Position numbers and translations under genes: made by a program. The notes beneath the pieces are model-generated. The model ran no database searches and had not been told where the DNA came from. It saw only the letters and a list, made by a program, of their open reading frames with translations. Below, one piece after another: positions 59,828 through 64,000 of a stretch of DNA of 64,000 nt. Origin of the DNA: Solwaraspora sp. WMMA2056 (GTDB lineage: Bacteria; Actinomycetota; Actinomycetes; Mycobacteriales; Micromonosporaceae); NCBI RefSeq assembly GCF_030345095.1, contig NZ_CP128360.1:558001-622000 (forward strand), written 5' to 3'. Position 1 is the first letter of the stretch; each line of letters opens with the position of its first letter.

Positions 59828-60948
59828 GACGGGTCACCGAGGACCCGGGCCACGGCGTCGGCGATCCGGCCGGCGCAGCCGGCGTCGAGCAGCCGGTGCG
59901 CCGCGTCCCGGTCGGTCGCCGCGCCCGCGTCCAGGTCGATGCCGATCCCGAGCCGCTGCACCTGCCGGGCCACCAGCGGCTGGTCGCCGAAGAACGGCAC
60001 CACGACCATCGGCACCCGGGCCAGCACCGCCTCGTGGAAACTGTTGCTGCCCCCGTGGGTGACGAACACGTCGGCCCGGCTCAGCACCTGCTGCTGGTCG
60101 ACGGCGTACGTGACGGTCCAGTTCGCCGGGTACCGGTCGAGGATCCGCCGGCCCCGGGTCGGGAACACCACCTGGACGTCGGCGGTGGACCAGTGCCGGG
60201 TCAGGCCGGCGAGGCACCGGCGCAGCGCGCCGACCAGCGGCGGGTCGGTGTGCCACAGGTTGTCCAGCACCTCGGTGCCGAAGGACAGGTAGATCAGTGG
60301 CCGCCGGGTGGTCGGCCGGTCGGGTCGGCACCAGCCGTCGGAGAGGTAGCCGGCGAACCGGTACCGGGCCGGTGCCCGGCCACGGCCGAAGTCGCGCGGC
60401 GTCACCGACGGGTACGACCAGAGGATGTTCTGCGTACCGGGCAGGTGCAGGCTGTTCGAGATCAGTTCGACCGTGGCGGGGTCGACGTCGACGCCGTACC
60501 GCCGGCGCAGCCGGGACAGCGCCACCGTGTTCGCCGGCGAGGCCAGCGCCCGCCGCAGGTAGCCGGTGTCGGTCATCGGCCCGACCAGGCCCGGCACCGA
60601 ACTCCACGCCGGCACCCCGAGCCGTTGGGCGACCAGGTTGCCCTCCACCGCGCAGAAGTCGTACACCACCAGGTCCGGACGGAAGTCACGGCCCGCCGCC
60701 AGGCACTCGCCGAACAGTCGGTACGCCCGGGCGAACACCTGGTCGGCCGGGGTGTTGCGGAAGGCCCCGCACCCCGGTACGTCGACGGTCAACCCGGCCA
60801 GGTCACCGAGTCGGGGCACGGTGGTCTGCCGGTCGACCAGCACGATCCGGAACGTCTCCTCGGTCCGGTGGTCCCGGACCAGGCGCTTGAGGATGTTCAG
60901 GTGCCCCTCGTTGGGAATGCTGAAGATCAACACCCGTCGTCGCGGCAT
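59764..60948 (-). CDS. GT1-family glycosyltransferase (macrolide glycosyltransferase-like)
   Basis: This is a 394-residue GT-B enzyme. ATG 60948 follows GGGGAGG. It starts RRRVLIFSIPNEGHLNILKRL. The acceptor half has PDLVVYDFCAVEGNLVAQRLGVPAW. The donor half has PLIYLSFGTEVLDN and the C-terminal nucleotide-sugar motif VFVTHGGSNSFHEAVLARVPMVVVPFFGDQ. No membrane segment is present. It may glycosylate a natural product or xenobiotic. It is divergent from a GH3 glycosidase gene 136 nt away, suggesting a linked glycosylation/deglycosylation pair. Confidence 0.92.
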   Translation of the reverse strand: MPRRRVLIFSIPNEGHLNILKRLVRDHRTEETFRIVLVDRQTTVPRLGDLAGLTVDVPGCGAFRNTPADQVFARAYRLFGECLAAGRDFRPDLVVYDFCAVEGNLVAQRLGVPAWSSVPGLVGPMTDTGYLRRALASPANTVALSRLRRRYGVDVDPATVELISNSLHLPGTQNILWSYPSVTPRDFGRGRAPARYRFAGYLSDGWCRPDRPTTRRPLIYLSFGTEVLDNLWHTDPPLVGALRRCLAGLTRHWSTADVQVVFPTRGRRILDRYPANWTVTYAVDQQQVLSRADVFVTHGGSNSFHEAVLARVPMVVVPFFGDQPLVARQVQRLGIGIDLDAGAATDRDAAHRLLDAGCAGRIADAVARVLGDPSYRDNLERLPLAGVLPSPLPV

Positions 60949-61084
60949 CGTGCCTCCCCGCCCCGGTCGGAGTGCGGCTCCCCGCGTCGGCCGGTGCACG
61001 GTTTCCCTGCCGTCGGTGACCCAAACCGGCGGTCGTCGGGCAACCGCCACTCCCCCGGCCGCCGCGCGCACTAGCGTCGACCCG

Positions 61085-62842
61085 GTGACCCTGCGTACGA
61101 GCACCATTACCCGTTCGGCGCCGCAGGTGGACGACCTGCTGGCCCGGATGAGCCTGCCGGAGAAGGCGGGCCTGCTGTTCCATCCGATGATCGGCATCGG
61201 GCCGGGCGGCACCCTCGCCGCCGCCGACCCCGACGCCGGGCTGCTCGCCGCCGAGGATCTGGTGCTGTGCCGCCGGATCAACCACGTCAACCTGGTCGGT
61301 ACCGCGTCGGCCGAGGAGCTCGCCCGCTGGCACAACCACCTGCAGGATCTGGCCGCGTCGACCAGGCTCGGCGTACCGGTGACGGTCTCCACCGATCCCC
61401 GGCACGCCCGGTCGGCCAACCCCAACACCGCCGCCCTGGCCGGTGCCTTCTCGACCTGGCCGGAGCCGGCGGGCCTGGCCGCCATCGGCGACCCCGAACT
61501 GGTCCGCCGCCACGCCGACACGGTCCGCCGGGAGTACCTGGCGGTCGGCATCCGGGCCGCGCTGCACCCGCAGGCCGACGTGGCGACCGACCCGCGCTGG
61601 CCACGGGTGCTGGGCACCTTCGGCGAGGACCCGGAACTGGTCAGTCGGCTGACGGTGGCGTACCTGCAGGGGTTGCAGGGCCCGACGCTCGGACCCGGCA
61701 GCGTCGCCGCGCTGGTCAAGCACTTCCCCGGCGGCGGCCCGGTCCGCACCGGCGAGGACCCCCATTTCCGGTACGGCGCCGAACAGGCCTACCCGGGTGG
61801 CCGCCTCGCCGCCCACCTGGCGCCGTTCGTGGCCGCCGTCCGGGCCGGTGCCGCGCAGGTCATGCTCGGCTACGGGCTGCCGGTCGGCACCGAGCTGCCG
61901 CCGGTCGCGTTCGCCTTCAACCACGAGGTGGTGACCGGCCTGCTGCGCCGCCAGCTCGGCTTCGACGGGGTGATCTGCGCCGACTGGGGGGTGCTGACCG
62001 ACGCCTGCTTCCGGGGTGAACACCGACCCGCCCGCGCCTGGGGCGTCGAGCATCTCGACCCGGCGCAGCGGCTGCGTACCGCGCTGCACGCCGGGGTCGA
62101 CCAGTTCGGCGGTGAGGCCCGCCCGGACCTGGTGGTCGACCTGGTCCGCACCGGCCAGGTCACCGAGGACCGGGTCGACGAATCGGCCACCCGGATCCTG
62201 GCCGGCAAGGTGCGTCTCGGGCTGTTCGACCACCGGTACGTCGACCCGGAGCAGGCGGCGCAGGAGGTCGGCAACGCGGCGGCCCGCGCCGACGGGCTGG
62301 CCGCCCAGCGGGCCTGTGTGACACTGCTGCACAATGCCGCGCCGGGCGGGTACGCCCGGTTGCCGCTCGCCGCCGGCCTGCGGGTGTACGCCGAGGGCCC
62401 GCTGCGCGCCGCCCTGTCGCCCCGCTGGACGGTGGTGACCGATCCGGGCCAGGCCGACGTGGCGGTGCTGCGGCTGGCAGCGCCGTTCGAGCGGCGGACC
62501 GGCCCGGTCGAGGCGTACTTCCACGCCGGCCCGTTGGAGCATCCACCGGGTGCCCTGGACCGGGTGCTGGCGATCGCCGAGCGGGTGCCGACCGTCGTGG
62601 ACGTCTACCTGGACCGGCCGGCGGTGCTCACCGCGCTCGTCGGCCGGGTCGCCGCCCTGCTGGTCAGCTTCGGGGTCGAGGACGCCGCGCTGATCGACGT
62701 GCTGGCCGGGCAGGCGTCGCCGGCCGGCCGGCTGCCGTTCGACCTGCCGCGCAGCCAGCAGGCGGTGCTCGCCGGACAGCCGGACACGCCGTTCGACGAC
62801 CCGGACCCGTTGTTCCGCTACGGCCACGGCCTTACGTACTGA
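61085..62842 (+). CDS. GH3 family glycoside hydrolase
   Basis: This 585-residue protein starts at GTG 61085 without a clear ribosome site. The first domain is a TIM barrel (LLARMSLPEKAGLLFHPMIGI, VTVSTDPRHARSAN, HPQADVATDPRWPRVLGTFGED, VAALVKHFPGGGP) with the nucleophile Asp in FDGVICADWGVLTDA. The alpha/beta sandwich follows, but the usual fibronectin-III domain is missing. The end, DPLFRYGHGLTY, is typical of beta-glucosidase-type GH3 enzymes. There is no signal peptide, so it is cytosolic. It could remove sugars added by the divergent glycosyltransferase, as in macrolide self-resistance; this is inferred only from position. Confidence 0.9.
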   Translation: MTLRTSTITRSAPQVDDLLARMSLPEKAGLLFHPMIGIGPGGTLAAADPDAGLLAAEDLVLCRRINHVNLVGTASAEELARWHNHLQDLAASTRLGVPVTVSTDPRHARSANPNTAALAGAFSTWPEPAGLAAIGDPELVRRHADTVRREYLAVGIRAALHPQADVATDPRWPRVLGTFGEDPELVSRLTVAYLQGLQGPTLGPGSVAALVKHFPGGGPVRTGEDPHFRYGAEQAYPGGRLAAHLAPFVAAVRAGAAQVMLGYGLPVGTELPPVAFAFNHEVVTGLLRRQLGFDGVICADWGVLTDACFRGEHRPARAWGVEHLDPAQRLRTALHAGVDQFGGEARPDLVVDLVRTGQVTEDRVDESATRILAGKVRLGLFDHRYVDPEQAAQEVGNAAARADGLAAQRACVTLLHNAAPGGYARLPLAAGLRVYAEGPLRAALSPRWTVVTDPGQADVAVLRLAAPFERRTGPVEAYFHAGPLEHPPGALDRVLAIAERVPTVVDVYLDRPAVLTALVGRVAALLVSFGVEDAALIDVLAGQASPAGRLPFDLPRSQQAVLAGQPDTPFDDPDPLFRYGHGLTY

Positions 62843-62862
62843 CTGACAGTCCACCGGTGCCG

Positions 62863-63582
62863 TCAGCGGCGCGGTTCCCAGCGGAAGAGTCGGGCGGCCA
62901 GGGCGAGGGCGACGACGACCCAGCCCAGCGTGGGTGCGAGCAGGACCAGGGAGTCGGCCACGGCGACGCCGCCGTTCCAGGCGTCGACGACGAGTTCGGT
63001 GGCCGCGCCGCCGGGCAGGGCCCGCTTCAGCAGGGTGAGATCCTCGGTGCCGGTGAGCCCGACCCAGCTCGTCACGGCGATGACGCCGAGACTGACCGGC
63101 AGCGTGGTCACCTGGGCGTGCTCGGGGGAGTTCGTCAGCCCGGCGGTGGCCAGGCCCAGACCGATCAACATGATCATCGTCGCGACGACGGCCGCCGCCA
63201 GCAGCGGCACGTTCGCCGGCCGGTCGGACACCACCCCCAGCACGGACAGCATCGCCGTGGCCTGGACTCCGGCGATGACGGTCGCCGGGGTGAGCAGGCC
63301 GGCGAGAATCGTGGTGTCGGTGGCGGTGGTGGAGCGCAGCCGCTTGAGGAAGAGGTTCTGCCGGCGGGAGGCCAACGTGGTGACCGTGGTGGCGTACAAC
63401 CCGAACGCGCCCACGGTGAACACCACCACCCCGGCGATGTAGCCGAGGCTGCCGAGGCTCGCGAACGATTCGTGCTGGTAGATGAAGAACGCGCTGACGA
63501 CGACGGGCATGACGAAGCTCGTGACCAGCACGAGCCGGTTCCGGAAGATCTGGATCAGTTCACTGCCTGCGATGGAGAGCAT
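62863..63582 (-). CDS. ABC-2 type exporter permease
   Basis: This 239-residue protein has six membrane helices. It begins MLSIAGSELIQIFRNRLVLV and has the cytosolic segment TTLASRRQNLFLKRLRSTTA typical of ABC-2 permeases, and a basic C-terminus. It lies 53 nt downstream of an ABC ATPase gene on the same strand and should form an exporter with it. Confidence 0.88.
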   Translation of the reverse strand: MLSIAGSELIQIFRNRLVLVTSFVMPVVVSAFFIYQHESFASLGSLGYIAGVVVFTVGAFGLYATTVTTLASRRQNLFLKRLRSTTATDTTILAGLLTPATVIAGVQATAMLSVLGVVSDRPANVPLLAAAVVATMIMLIGLGLATAGLTNSPEHAQVTTLPVSLGVIAVTSWVGLTGTEDLTLLKRALPGGAATELVVDAWNGGVAVADSLVLLAPTLGWVVVALALAARLFRWEPRR

Positions 63583-63635
63583 GGCGACACGGTCCGTTCG
63601 GGAGAAGGTCGGTACGGGGTCAGTAGACGCGGGGG

Positions 63636-64000
63636 TCAGTCGGTGCCGATGGCGCGGAACACGTCGTCGAGCCGGGTCGGCCCGGCTTCGAGGCCACGCA
63701 GCTCCACGTCGTGGTCCTGCGCCCAGCGCAGCAGGGTGTGCAGGTCCCGCTGAAGGTCGAGGGTCTCGATGCGTACCGCGTCGCCGTCGCCCGGCTCGGC
63801 CGGTAGCGGCAGCGCCGGACTCGATACGGACGCCGGCAGGGCGAAGCTGATCACGGCCGGCAGGGACCGGGTCAGCTCGGCGACGGTCCCCTCCCGGCGC
63901 AGGGTGCCCTGGTGCATCAGCCCGATCCGGTCGGCGCGCTGCTGCGCCTCCTCCAGGTAGTGGGTGGTGAGCACGACCGTCGACCCGTCCGCACGCAGGT
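63636..64000 (-). CDS. ABC exporter ATPase, C-terminal part (cut by the right edge)
   Basis: The visible 121 residues begin inside the nucleotide-binding domain just after the D-loop (LRADGSTVVLTTHYLEEAQQ with the H-loop His), followed by DRIGLMHQGTLRREG and a C-terminal domain ending LDDVFRAIGTD, as in DrrA/CcmA-type exporters. Walker A and the signature motif lie beyond the window. It pairs with the ABC-2 permease downstream. Confidence 0.9.
   Translation of the reverse strand, partial: LRADGSTVVLTTHYLEEAQQRADRIGLMHQGTLRREGTVAELTRSLPAVISFALPASVSSPALPLPAEPGDGDAVRIETLDLQRDLHTLLRWAQDHDVELRGLEAGPTRLDDVFRAIGTD

Noticed and set aside
60803-62854. Long minus-strand frame (about 683 codons) opposite the GH3 gene
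   Set aside because: The plus-strand GH3 protein is intact and recognisable; the antisense frame is a shadow.
1-64000. tRNA, rRNA, transposase, integrase or CRISPR features
   Set aside because: I looked for conserved tRNA ends, transposase motifs and regular repeat-spacer patterns on both strands by eye and saw none; a covariance-model scan would be needed to exclude small RNAs.

Overview
The window is visibly very GC-rich and has the coding style of a filamentous actinomycete: GTG starts, ATGA/GTGA stop-start overlaps, ECF sigma factors, CBM2-tagged secreted hydrolases and the SAM-methyltransferase family common in Streptomyces and Micromonosporaceae. Micromonosporaceae is my best guess from gene content; it is an inference, not a database result. 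I saw no rRNA, tRNA, CRISPR array, transposase or phage gene.

Region 1 (1-25,160) is the most unusual part and looks like a type VII (ESX/WXG100) secretion-linked effector island. A minus-strand operon encodes two paralogous WXG100-like proteins and a larger WXG-like protein. Divergent from it is a 16.6-kb gene for a 5,519-residue protein. It has a T7SS-type N-terminal helical domain, hydrophobic segments, coiled LRG repeats, a metzincin-like HExxHxxGxxD site, an OTU-like Cys/His peptidase module, a ubiquitin-tail-like LRLRGG motif and a second HExxH site. Convergent to it is an operon joined by stop-start overlaps: a lectin with two transglycosylase-like domains lacking the catalytic Glu, a mycosin-like subtilase lacking both His and Ser of the triad, a beta-helix/EccA-type AAA+ fusion, and an ECF sigma factor. 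The ESX channel genes (eccB/C/D/E) are not in the window.

Region 2 (25.5-39.5 kb) is accessory. It holds a WYL regulator coupled to a SAM methyltransferase, a VOC protein, and a PadR/DUF1048/ABC exporter operon. It also holds a secreted esterase-CBM2, a MarR/FAD-monooxygenase pair, an RCC1-repeat secreted protein, a MocA-like nucleotidyltransferase, a LysE exporter and a glycogen-debranching-enzyme remnant. At least six of these genes are broken by single-base frameshifts, an internal deletion or a rearrangement, so this block is either decaying or badly sequenced.

Region 3 (39.6-64 kb) is orderly. It contains a GH62 arabinofuranosidase with CBM2, a soluble Ser/Thr kinase, a NYN-domain protein, MltG, and a copper module (csoR-copA and convergent copZ with palindromic operators). 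These are followed by ohrR-ohr, LtrA, a MASE1-GAF-SpoIIE-HATPase regulator, an S1 protease next to an I36 inhibitor, an ECF sigma factor with a CU044_5270-like partner, GH15, a GT1 glycosyltransferase, GH3, and an ABC exporter cut by the right edge.
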